Shown one piece after another: positions 34,186-41,742 of a stretch of 47,540 nt of DNA. A program made the translations under genes and the position numbers. Each line of letters begins with the position of its first letter. The first letter of the stretch is position 1. Source of the stretch: Peptostreptococcaceae bacterium (GTDB lineage: Bacteria; Bacillota; Clostridia; Peptostreptococcales; Filifactoraceae); the NCBI GenBank assembly GCA_030532905.1, contig JAUNKE010000009.1:1-47540 (forward strand). The letters are read 5' to 3'. The notes below the pieces were generated by a model that was not told the DNA's origin, searched no databases, and was given only the letters and a program-made list of their open reading frames with translations.

Positions 34186-35151
34186 ATGCACCCAAAATGT
34201 TGCAGTTTGTACGCTGCATATAGCACAAAAAGATTCAAACAAGGCAAAAAAGCCGGCGACATCGTCAGCACCGGTTGGTTGCCGCCATTGCCCGACATGC
34301 GGGACTACACCGACGAGCATCCCACCATCGTGGAATTGAGCAAAAAACTCGGAATCAAAAGTACGAAAAAAGATGCTAAAATACCGAAATCGGTTGACCT
34401 TCGAGAATGGTGCTCGCCCGTAGAAGACCAACTTACCTTGGGCTCCTGCACCGCCAACGCGGCAGTCGGAATCGTCGAATACTTTCAGCGTCGCGCACAC
34501 GGTTTGCACATCGAAGGCTCGCGGCTCTTCGTTTACAAAGCAACCCGCAAATTGATGATGAGCGAAGGCGACTCGGGCGGATGGCTGCGCTCCACGATGG
34601 GTGCACTCGTACTCTTCGGCGTGCCCGACGAAAAATATTTCCCATACACATTGGACGGCAAAAATGTCAATCCGAATTGGGATGACGAGCCCGACAGTTT
34701 TTTGTACGCGATGGCGAACAATTACACGACGCTCAACTACTTCTGCCACGACCCGCTCGGCAAAAAGCAAAGCAAAAAAGAAGTGCTCGACACCGTCAAA
34801 AAATATTTGGCGGCAGGAATCCCGTCGATGTTCGGCTTCTATGTTTTCCCATCCTTTGAAGATTCGGATGCGCCCGGCGCGATTCCCTACCCATGCAAAA
34901 ATGAAAGTGCGGAATGGGGACATGCCGTTGCCGCCGTCGGATACGATGACAAAAAGAAAATCAAAAACACCCGTTGCGGCACCGAAACCACCGGCGCGTT
35001 GCTCATTCGAAATTCATGGGGAACTCGTTGGGGTGAAGAAGGCTACGGCTGGCTGCCTTACGACTATGTGCTGGACGGACTCGCCGAAGATTTTTGGTCG
35101 ATTCTGTCAATGGATTGGGTGGATACCGAGCAATTCGGAATCGGAAAATAG
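34186..35151 (+). CDS. Papain-like (C1) cysteine protease, cytosolic
   Basis: A 321-residue C1-family peptidase with Gln82 (oxyanion hole), Cys88 in GSCTAN, His246 in WGHAVAAVGYDD and Asn276 in IRNSWGTRWGEEGYG, that is, a complete papain catalytic set. The N terminus (GWLPPLPDMRDYT, 30-42) resembles other bacterial stand-alone C1 enzymes. There is no secretion signal and no long inhibitory propeptide; the ~65 residues before the mature fold may play that part. It is translated from the same transcript as the serine protease-nuclease, with GAAAGGGAT as ribosome site. The two proteases could activate one another or the nuclease in a cascade. This is inferred from linkage. Confidence 0.9.
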   Translation: MHPKCCSLYAAYSTKRFKQGKKAGDIVSTGWLPPLPDMRDYTDEHPTIVELSKKLGIKSTKKDAKIPKSVDLREWCSPVEDQLTLGSCTANAAVGIVEYFQRRAHGLHIEGSRLFVYKATRKLMMSEGDSGGWLRSTMGALVLFGVPDEKYFPYTLDGKNVNPNWDDEPDSFLYAMANNYTTLNYFCHDPLGKKQSKKEVLDTVKKYLAAGIPSMFGFYVFPSFEDSDAPGAIPYPCKNESAEWGHAVAAVGYDDKKKIKNTRCGTETTGALLIRNSWGTRWGEEGYGWLPYDYVLDGLAEDFWSILSMDWVDTEQFGIGK

Positions 35152-35194
35152 AAATCCAAAAGCAAATCCAAAACGAAATTGAAAATCGGATTTC

Positions 35195-35218
35195 AAAATT
35201 CAAACGGGAATTTTTTTA
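35195..35218 (+). terminator. Weak terminator after the protease operon
   Basis: AAATTC pairs with GAATTT around a 6-base loop, followed by T-rich sequence. It lies 45 bp beyond the C1 protease stop, just before the serS promoter. Confidence 0.4.
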
Positions 35219-35225
35219 CAAAAAC

Positions 35226-35254
35226 TTGACAGTCGAGCGCTCGGGTGGTAATAT
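35226..35254 (+). promoter_or_regulatory. Promoter of the T-box-serS unit
   Basis: TTGACA (35226-35231), 17 bp, then TAATAT (35249-35254), which has four of six bases of a consensus -10. It places the transcript start near 35261, right before the conserved T-box stem I. Confidence 0.6.
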
Positions 35255-35261
35255 AACAAAA

Positions 35262-35456
35262 AGCGATGAAGGGGACTATAGGTTGTGATTTCTTTTAGAG
35301 AGCAGATGGTCGGTGCAAATCTGTAGAATAGCAGCTGAATCTACCCCGGAGCATACAGGCAAACCTGTACGGTGGTTCCGTTATAACCCTTGAGAGCTTC
35401 GGCTGAATTTAGGTGGTACCGCGTTCCTCGTCCTATCGGATGGGGAACTTTTTTTA
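35262..35456 (+). promoter_or_regulatory. T-box leader controlling serS (specifier UCU, Ser)
   Basis: A tRNA-sensing leader. The stem I start (GATGAAGGGGACTATAGG), the distal ...GAGAGCAGATGGTCGGTG segment and the specifier loop CTGAATCTACC are visible; the codon UCU (35340-35342) reads Ser. The T-box core AGGTGGTACCGCG (35411-35423) pairs with uncharged tRNA-Ser to form the antiterminator. The alternative terminator GTTCC...GGGGAAC (35423-35448) is followed by seven T. Uncharged serine tRNA would thus switch on serS. Confidence 0.93.
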
Positions 35457-35471
35457 TAGATAGGAGGACTT

Positions 35472-36743
35472 ATGTTAGACATCAAACGAATCAAACAAAA
35501 TCTAAGCGAAATCAAATCCCTGATGGATATGCGTGGCGAAAAAGACTTTTCACTTGACGAAGTCGTCATGCTCGACGACAAGAGAATTGAGCTTTTGCAA
35601 AAAGTGGAAGTTCTCAAAAACGAATCCAATGTGAAATCAAAACAAATTCCACAATACAAAAAAGAAGGCAAAGATACCACCGAGCTAATGGCGGAACTCA
35701 AAAAACTCTCCGACCAAATCGGTACGCTCGACAGCGAAGTCAAAGCCGTCGAAAGCGAATTGCGCGAAAAAATGTTGCAGATTCCGAATGTACCGAATCC
35801 AAATGTACCGAAAGGCGACAGCGATGAAGACAATGTTGAAATAAGACGCTGGCAAGAGCCGACTAAATTCGACTTCGAGCCGAAAGCACATTGGGATATC
35901 GGAACCGACCTCGGCATTTTGGACTTTGAATCCGCGGGCAAAATCACCGGTGCAAGATTCACACTCTACAAAAAATACGGAGCAAAACTCGAGCGCTCTC
36001 TGATGAATTTCTTTTTAGACACACATACGGCGGAACATGGATATACCGAAGTATTACCACCATTCATCGCCAATCGTCAAAGCTATATCGGTACCGGTCA
36101 GCTTCCGAAATTCGGCGAAGATATGTTCAAACTCGAAGAACTCGAATACTTCCTCGTGCCGACTGCCGAAGTGCCCGTCACCAACATTCATCGTGACGAA
36201 ATTATAGACGCCGACGAACTCACCATCAAATACTGCGCATATACCCCATGCTTCCGCGCCGAAGCCGGCTCTGCAGGACGCGACACCAGAGGATTGATTC
36301 GACAGCACCAATTCCAAAAAGTCGAGCTGGTCAAATTTACCAAGCCCGAAGATTCTTACGCCGAACTTGAAAGCCTGACCGCCGATGCCGAAAAAGTATT
36401 ACAACTTCTCGGATTGCCGTACCGCGTTGTCAAAATTTCATCCGGCGACCTCGGATTCACCGCCGCATTCAAATACGACCTCGAAGTTTGGATGCCGAGC
36501 TACAATCGCTATGTCGAAATCTCTTCTTGCTCAAATTTTGAAGATTTCCAAGCAAGACGAGCCAATATAAGATTCCGACGAGGCAAAGGCGACAAACCGG
36601 AATTCGTTCACACGCTCAACGGCTCCGGCGTTGCCATCGGACGAACCGTAGCGGCGATACTCGAAAACTATCAGCAAGCCGACGGCTCCGTTGTCATTCC
36701 GGAAGTGCTCCGAAAATATATGGGCATCGATGTAATAAAATAA
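35472..36743 (+). CDS. serS: Serine-tRNA ligase
   Basis: Charges tRNA-Ser with serine in the cytosol. The 423-residue protein has the N-terminal coiled-coil arm (about 1-110), class II motif 2 in [21 protein letters not shown], and motif 3 in [18 protein letters not shown]. Length fits bacterial SerRS. Expression is under the T-box above; ribosome site AGGAGG lies just beyond the terminator stem. It stands in a plus-strand unit of its own after the protease operon. Confidence 0.97.
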   Translation: MLDIKRIKQNLSEIKSLMDMRGEKDFSLDEVVMLDDKRIELLQKVEVLKNESNVKSKQIPQYKKEGKDTTELMAELKKLSDQIGTLDSEVKAVESELREKMLQIPNVPNPNVPKGDSDEDNVEIRRWQEPTKFDFEPKAHWDIGTDLGILDFESAGKITGARFTLYKKYGAKLERSLMNFFLDTHTAEHGYTEVLPPFIANRQSYIGTGQLPKFGEDMFKLEELEYFLVPTAEVPVTNIHRDEIIDADELTIKYCAYTPCFRAEAGSAGRDTRGLIRQHQFQKVELVKFTKPEDSYAELESLTADAEKVLQLLGLPYRVVKISSGDLGFTAAFKYDLEVWMPSYNRYVEISSCSNFEDFQARRANIRFRRGKGDKPEFVHTLNGSGVAIGRTVAAILENYQQADGSVVIPEVLRKYMGIDVIK

Positions 36744-36746
36744 ACG

Positions 36747-36786
36747 AAAAGACTCCGGCGATGAGCATTTCATCACGGAGTCTTTT
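36747..36786. terminator. Shared terminator of serS and hicB, copy 1 of a repeated hairpin
   Basis: AAAAGACTCCG...CGGAGTCTTTT makes an 11-bp stem between the convergent stops of serS and hicB. A-T ends give T tracts in both directions. The same stem, loop and 3' flank recur at 37485 and 38567. Confidence 0.8.
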
Positions 36787-36794
36787 GTGTTTCT

Positions 36795-37202
36795 TCATAT
36801 TACTTTACGCTTTTCCAATTCCAGCTTCAACGCCTCTTGCAAAGTCGCCGAAAAATTGATGTTCGCCTTCTCCGCTTCATACGCAATCCAAGAAGGAATC
36901 GTACAATTCTTTTTTACCACGCGTTGGTCATTTTTTCTTCTGTATTCCGTAAAATCAATATCCACCAATGTTTTAATCTGATTTTCCATCGTCTGAATTA
37001 TTTCAAATGCACTCGGAGGCGGAATCGCCTTCCCTTCATCCAACAAATCGATTCCCACCAGTCCAATCGCATCCCGCGCCATTTCGATGGCTTCCGACAT
37101 ATCCATTCCCTGTGTACTGATTCCAAAATCCGGAACTTCTACCAAAATAAAATCCTCACCCAATTCCAATATAATCGGATAAACTTCTTTTTTACTTTTC
37201 AT
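36795..37202 (-). CDS. hicB: HicB-family antitoxin
   Basis: A 135-residue antitoxin of HicAB. The N-terminal HicB fold (YPIILELGEDFILVEVPDFGISTQG, then DMSEAIEMARDAIGL) is the degenerate RNase H-like domain, and the C-terminal part (about 95-135: VKKNCTIPSWIAYEAEKANINFSATLQEALKLEL) is a ribbon-helix-helix/Xre-type DNA-binding tail. The start at 37202 has AAAGGAG; the ATG at 37220 has none. Order toxin then antitoxin is typical for HicAB. Confidence 0.88.
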   Translation of the reverse strand: MKSKKEVYPIILELGEDFILVEVPDFGISTQGMDMSEAIEMARDAIGLVGIDLLDEGKAIPPPSAFEIIQTMENQIKTLVDIDFTEYRRKNDQRVVKKNCTIPSWIAYEAEKANINFSATLQEALKLELEKRKVI

Positions 37203-37234
37203 CACACACTCCTTTGTCATATCAAAACGACGAC

Positions 37235-37408
37235 TTATCGCAAACCATGTTTTTTGATGATTGCCCTTGCCAATCGCTCATCAATCTCCTTATGTCTAGG
37301 TATCGGCTCCACTTTATCCTCTTTATAATAAAGGTCGTGACTTCCGCCATGTCGCTTAAAAACCCATCCGTTTCGCTCAAGCAATTTGATTAAATCCTTC
37401 CGCTTCAT
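37235..37408 (-). CDS. hicA: HicA-family mRNA-interferase toxin
   Basis: A 57-residue double-stranded-RNA-binding-fold toxin that cleaves mRNA. The motif RNGWVFKRHGGSHDLYYK has the catalytic His in GSHD. I start it at ATG 37408 with GGTGGAG upstream; a GTG at 37420 lies upstream of that site. HicB follows 32 bp later. Confidence 0.9.
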   Translation of the reverse strand: MKRKDLIKLLERNGWVFKRHGGSHDLYYKEDKVEPIPRHKEIDERLARAIIKKHGLR

Positions 37409-37435
37409 TTGCAACTCCACCTGCTTCTTATTTAT

Positions 37436-37464
37436 ATAATACGCCTTCTATGCGTATTCGTCAA
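37436..37464 (-). promoter_or_regulatory. hicAB promoter with operator palindrome in the spacer
   Basis: On the minus strand TTGACG (37464-37459), 17 bp, TATTAT (37441-37436). The perfect inverted repeat AATACGC...GCGTATT (37438-37458) fills the spacer and reaches the -10, a natural site for HicB autorepression. Confidence 0.75.
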
Positions 37465-37484
37465 GATTCTAAAACAACTACCCG

Positions 37485-37523
37485 AAAAGACTCCGACGAT
37501 GAACAGTTCACCACGGAGTCTTT
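37485..37523. terminator. Repeated hairpin terminator, copy 2
   Basis: AAAAGACTCCG...CGGAGTCTTT lies 25 bp beyond the stop of the 37548 membrane gene. A T-rich run follows on both strands. Confidence 0.7.
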
Positions 37524-37547
37524 CAATTTTTTTCGGTGTTTCTTCGT

Positions 37548-38249
37548 TTATACAGCACCGTCATCCATTATGCTGTCCGACGGCCGTATGACATCTTCCA
37601 CCACAGTTTCCGAAACTCTTTGGGGCGGCTGATAATAAGATGAATTCATCGTCATTGCGCTCGGGGCATATTGTGTCGCTCCCGCCTTTGCTCTTGGCGA
37701 ATATGCTCTTCTTCGACTCGAATCTCTCACCACCCGATAAATATTTCGATAGTCAAACAGATCGTACTCTTCCAAAGACAATAAATTGCTCTCCCGTTTT
37801 ATAAAAACGATAATCGTCGGAATCAATAACAATCCGAAATTCAACAACTCATTGGCAGTTGGATTTTTAAGTAATGGTAATAAATAGGTGGTTGCCCTCG
37901 GGAAAAAAATCATGGCTAAAAGCCAACAGACGAACAACGAGCCGACAAAAGATATGATAAAATTGATAATCTTGCCCAAAATGACATACTTCTTATGAAG
38001 CATTCTGAATAAAATCGAATAAATCACAACCGCCGCCACCGAAAAAAGAATATCCCAAAAATATATCGCTTTTCCCTCAGCAACCTTGGTCGCAAATTTG
38101 TAATGCACATGATTCCAGGTCATAATAAAAACAAGGAACTTGTCAAAATAAAACATCATAAATTTGAAAACTGAAAATCCCGCGAAGAATAAAAAACCTA
38201 AAATAGCCAACATCAAAGAAGTCGCAAAACCTACAATTGCCAATTCCAT
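37548..38249 (-). CDS. Membrane protein with proline/serine-rich cytosolic tail
   Basis: A 233-residue protein with about five hydrophobic segments in the first 155 residues, then a hydrophilic tail with basic (SSRRRAYSPRAKA) and Ser/Tyr/Gln/Pro-rich parts. No family recognised. GGGGG before the ATG is the ribosome site. It stands alone between two copies of the repeated hairpin terminator. The 445 bp upstream gap (38250-38694) contains only AT-rich sequence plus the copy 3 hairpin; I could not locate its promoter. Confidence 0.6.
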   Translation of the reverse strand: MELAIVGFATSLMLAILGFLFFAGFSVFKFMMFYFDKFLVFIMTWNHVHYKFATKVAEGKAIYFWDILFSVAAVVIYSILFRMLHKKYVILGKIINFIISFVGSLFVCWLLAMIFFPRATTYLLPLLKNPTANELLNFGLLLIPTIIVFIKRESNLLSLEEYDLFDYRNIYRVVRDSSRRRAYSPRAKAGATQYAPSAMTMNSSYYQPPQRVSETVVEDVIRPSDSIMDDGAV

Positions 38250-38566
38250 AAAATTCCCCCTTTGTTTTAATATCCCGATTCATCACTTGAGATGAAAACC
38301 GCAAACCAACTTTTGATTATTGATTTGAAGCATCAAACACGATTAACAAATTTCAAAAAACAGTAAAAAGTTTATGCCTCCTTTCCGCAATCTCCGGCCG
38401 ATAAAATACCGGCAGAGCAAATTACAATCCCATGATTTTTATCATTCGATTGAAAAAATTTAACGAAGAACAAAAATTCAATTTCTCATTTTATTCTATC
38501 ATATATTTAATATTTGTAAACAACCATTTTGGTTTTTTATAATTTTTTCAGATTCTTAATCAATAA
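38250..38566. other. AT-rich gap upstream of the 37548 gene
   Basis: A CCGGC/CCGGC-containing short inverted repeat sits near 38395-38420. No open frame or clear promoter hexamers that I can support. Confidence 0.25.
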
Positions 38567-38606
38567 AAAAGACTCCGACGATGAGCAATCCATCACGAAG
38601 TCTTTT
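38567..38606. terminator. Repeated hairpin terminator, copy 3
   Basis: AAAAGACTCCG...CGAAGTCTTTT, with one mismatch in the stem relative to copy 1. It lies about 90 bp downstream of the 38695 gene and shares the downstream TTTCTTCATATT flank with copy 1. Confidence 0.65.
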
Positions 38607-38694
38607 GTATTTCTTCATATTGATATCAATTCTTCGCTTCCCACTTTGTAAGAAACAGTGGCTGTAGGTTTTGGAGTTTCTTCCTCATAATATT

Positions 38695-39615
38695 CTACGA
38701 AGCAAAATTTACAACACTTGTCGGGTCAATAGTCCATTCAATCGTGTTTTTCTCATCGTCCGCCGAATGTTCATATCCCGTCAACGCCGAACTGAAATAC
38801 TCAGGCACCGACACTTGACCCTCGAGCACACTGATTTTCACATCCGAATTCCGATATCCCCCTGCCAGCGTAAAGTCAATATTCGATATTGAACTTTTAC
38901 CTTCAAAATTTCCGGCAAAAGTCTCCGGCAACGCCAATTTCAAATCCGTTTGATTCGAGTTGACATCAACTTCCTTTGAAAAGTTATCCGGTACCGAAAC
39001 ATCTACCTTACTTAGATTCATATTCAGTTCCATATTGGCATTGTAACCCTTTGCCAAAGCCAAAGTCGTATTACTCTGGTCAAAATTCACCGTCATATCG
39101 CCCGACTTAAAAATATTTTGGCAAACCATATCCGATTGAGCCATGTTCAAAGAAACCTTCGACCACATCTCATTCGGCACATAAATTTTAATCGTCGAAT
39201 TTTTCGTCTGCATTGAAACCGGTGCAATCCCGATTTTTGCACCATACTTGCTGTCCGACAATGTAACAATATGCGTTTTTTTATCATAAGCCACCTTAAC
39301 CGGCGTGCCTTCTTCTTTCAAAACAAATTCAATCTTCGCATCCACCGCATCTACATGAAAAGTTGGATTGATACGCTTGATTTTCTTTACCTGCGCCGGC
39401 TTGGTATTCTTCGTGTTTTTGGTTTTGGTTGTCTTTGTTTTCTTCGTATTCTTCACATTCTTTTTAGCAACCGCGGAATAAACCGGCTTGTCATTCGACG
39501 GATTGCGTGACCAACTTTCCGCACTCGCAACATCCGAAAATATCATCGAAGAAAATACCAACAGCCCCGCCATCGCCGTTGCAAAAACTTTACTCATCAC
39601 TTTTGACTTTCTCAT
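38695..39615 (-). CDS. Secreted protein with beta-solenoid-like (DUF4097-type) domain
   Basis: A 306-residue exported protein. The signal peptide (MRKSKVMSKVFATAMAGLLV..., cut near VASA-E) is followed by a Lys/Thr/Asn-rich linker (about 50-80) and a domain of regular short beta repeats (for example NSTIKIYVPNEMWSKVSLNMAQSDM, NMELNMNLSKVDVSVPDNF). This pattern resembles putative adhesin DUF4097-type beta-helices. The start at 39615 has GAGGTG; a TTG at 39648 does not. Confidence 0.65.
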   Translation of the reverse strand: MRKSKVMSKVFATAMAGLLVFSSMIFSDVASAESWSRNPSNDKPVYSAVAKKNVKNTKKTKTTKTKNTKNTKPAQVKKIKRINPTFHVDAVDAKIEFVLKEEGTPVKVAYDKKTHIVTLSDSKYGAKIGIAPVSMQTKNSTIKIYVPNEMWSKVSLNMAQSDMVCQNIFKSGDMTVNFDQSNTTLALAKGYNANMELNMNLSKVDVSVPDNFSKEVDVNSNQTDLKLALPETFAGNFEGKSSISNIDFTLAGGYRNSDVKISVLEGQVSVPEYFSSALTGYEHSADDEKNTIEWTIDPTSVVNFAS

Positions 39616-39751
39616 AATACACCTCTTTCCTTTAAATAGCTTCTCCAAATTTCATAAACTACCACCCCGTTGATTTATTCTAACACTCCTTCGCCAAACT
39701 TTCAATCAAAAATCAAATTCTTCATTATTTCGTAAGAAAGTTTTAAAAAAC

Positions 39752-39776
39752 AAAAAGAGAGGTTGCCCTCCCTTTC
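39752..39776 (-). terminator. GAGAGG terminator, copy A
   Basis: On the minus strand AGGGAGG and CCTCTCT pair around GCAA, followed by TTTTTG. It ends the 39884 gene transcript. Same core at 41635 and 44696. Confidence 0.75.
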
Positions 39777-39883
39777 TGTCGCATTTGTTCAATGCTGAAA
39801 TTTATTTTTTGTTTTGCCTTTACCGATTTCATTTTGGTTTTGAAATCGTTCTTTACAAATCGAATTCCAAATTCCCATCCGGA

Positions 39884-41428
39884 TTACTTTTCAATCGTTA
39901 CGGATTTGGTTGCCGCATCCCATGATACATTTGCTGTAAGTCCAAGTTTTGCAAATGCTTTTTGAATATCGGTGACAGGAAGCAAAATTCTTCCGTCTTT
40001 GTTCAAAATGTCTGCTGTAAGTGCAACTTTTTCGCCATTGACCATCATAAATTTTTGCCCAAGGGTCAGTTCCACTTTGTTGCCTTCGCCATACATAAAG
40101 CTTGCCGTTTTTGATTTTTGGTCAAACTTCACATCCACACCGAGCAACTCGGAAATCATTCTTGCCGGTAAAACCGTTCTGCCTTGATGAACTTGCGGCG
40201 CAACATCCGCCGTTTTCTGAACCGCTTGTCCGTTGATCATCGCCGTGTAAGTTTTTTGTCCGATGACCAATTTGGTTGAAACTTTTTCCGCCGATTTTGC
40301 CGTATTTGACATTTCGTCTTTTTTCATTTCATCCTTTTTTACATCCGATTTTTTGTCGTCCGATTTGCTATCTGAGTTTGGTCTTACGGATGAACGAGAT
40401 GAACCGCCACCCGTCGATGGAGCCTGTGGCTGCGGTTGCGGTTGCGGCTTCTGTCCGCCCGGACCCGAGTTATCATCACTGTCTTTTGAAGTTGGTTCAT
40501 AATCTACTTTTACCTGAATTTCCTTTTCAGGTGTTATTTTAAAACCTAACTTCTCAAACTTCACCATTAAATCTTTTGATGTCACATTATCAATTTCAAT
40601 ATCGTAAATTACATTGCCGGCGTCAATATTTCCTTGTAAAAGCTTTGGTAGCGTTCCGGATTTAACCTTCGCATTAGTTATAATAATATCTTCCACTTCC
40701 AATGGTAATACTTCGCTAAATTCAACTCGGATCTTGGAAGTTGTTGTCTGTCCGTTTTCCAAGGTTACCTTGTTTATACTGTTGACTCTAACCGTAGCAA
40801 CCGGCTGAACATTTTCGGTGTTGACCGGAATATCTATGAACGATTTCACATCTTTCTTGTTTTGGGTCAATAGATTATCATCACCAACATACGAAACTGT
40901 AATTTCCTCGCCATAGAAGACACCTGGATCATTAAGGTATAACTGAATCTTATTTCCCGACAAAAGGACAGTTGCTACGGTAGGGTGAGAATTCATCTTT
41001 TGTCTTTTCTCAATCTTATCCGTTTTTATTAAAAATAGTTCTTTCAGTTTATCTGCATTTTCAGTGTGTAGATTGCCTTCTTCTTTCATTGTAATTTCCA
41101 AAACCTTGTTTCTACTGCCTTTAAACTGTGAGTTTTCCGGCAAAATCTCGGCCTTTGCAATGTTTGCTTTCGTTTCTCTCGCTACATCCAAACGACTCCC
41201 CCCACTCCCTTGAGCATCTTCCCAAAGCTCTGACGATTGTGTAATAAGTTTTTTCTTCACATCCTCAGAAACTTCGACCGGACTATTTTTTTGATCCATC
41301 ATCACAACGACCTCATTCTTCCCGACAGTTTCTCGCTCAATTGCATAAGCATTTGTTCCCGCACTCACTGTCATTGTCGTAATCACGCAAGCCGCAGTCA
41401 ACGCCATCATCTGTTTAAATCTGTTCAT
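39884..41428 (-). CDS. Exported protein with copper-amine-oxidase-like stalk domain
   Basis: A 514-residue protein with a signal peptide (MNRFKQMMALTAACVITTMTVSAGTNAYA). The middle (about 60-320) is a beta-rich extracellular region of unknown type. A Pro/Gln/Ser/Gly linker and a Lys/Asp-rich strip follow, and the C-terminal ~130 residues are a Cu_amine_oxidN1-type domain (VHQGRTVLPARMISELLGVDVKF...LPVTDIQKAFAKLG), which is used as a repeat stalk or surface attachment module in Clostridia and does not imply enzyme activity. The 41743 protein ends in the same domain. Confidence 0.78.
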   Translation of the reverse strand: MNRFKQMMALTAACVITTMTVSAGTNAYAIERETVGKNEVVVMMDQKNSPVEVSEDVKKKLITQSSELWEDAQGSGGSRLDVARETKANIAKAEILPENSQFKGSRNKVLEITMKEEGNLHTENADKLKELFLIKTDKIEKRQKMNSHPTVATVLLSGNKIQLYLNDPGVFYGEEITVSYVGDDNLLTQNKKDVKSFIDIPVNTENVQPVATVRVNSINKVTLENGQTTTSKIRVEFSEVLPLEVEDIIITNAKVKSGTLPKLLQGNIDAGNVIYDIEIDNVTSKDLMVKFEKLGFKITPEKEIQVKVDYEPTSKDSDDNSGPGGQKPQPQPQPQAPSTGGGSSRSSVRPNSDSKSDDKKSDVKKDEMKKDEMSNTAKSAEKVSTKLVIGQKTYTAMINGQAVQKTADVAPQVHQGRTVLPARMISELLGVDVKFDQKSKTASFMYGEGNKVELTLGQKFMMVNGEKVALTADILNKDGRILLPVTDIQKAFAKLGLTANVSWDAATKSVTIEK

Positions 41429-41480
41429 TCTATGTTCCTCCTAAAATCTACTGCAAGACTCTTCTTGCATATCGTTCTAT

Positions 41481-41509
41481 AGTATATCAGCGGTTGGCGA
41501 CATCGTCTA
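41481..41509 (-). promoter_or_regulatory. Promoter of the 514-aa surface-protein gene
   Basis: Minus-strand TAGACG (41509-41504), 17 bp, TATACT (41486-41481). It lies about 55 bp before the ATG. The rest of the 314-bp gap holds a TATTAGT/ACTAATA palindrome near 41548 and a terminator at 41635. Confidence 0.55.
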
Positions 41510-41634
41510 TTGAATATGATTGGACAATAATTGGAAAATATTAGTTCCGACTAATACCTTTCAGGAAAAACAGTTCTCAACAACCGGTATGTTGAATAGT
41601 CGTTCTTTGCTTACCACCTCCTGAAAATCTCAAA

Positions 41635-41660
41635 CAAAAAGAGAGGTTGCCCTCCCTTTC
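41635..41660 (-). terminator. GAGAGG terminator, copy B
   Basis: Identical core and 3' flank (CTGTCGCATTT...AATGCTGA) to copy A. It ends the 41743 gene transcript. Confidence 0.75.
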
Positions 41661-41742
41661 TGTCGCATTTAATGCTGAGATTTATGAAAATTTGTGGTAA
41701 GATGTGTTTGCGTTTTTATTGAATACCACTTTTCATCTTGAA

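Noticed and set aside
34186..35151. C1 protease as a secreted nutritional enzyme
   Set aside because: No signal peptide or anchor, and it is coupled to a cytosolic-looking protease-nuclease.
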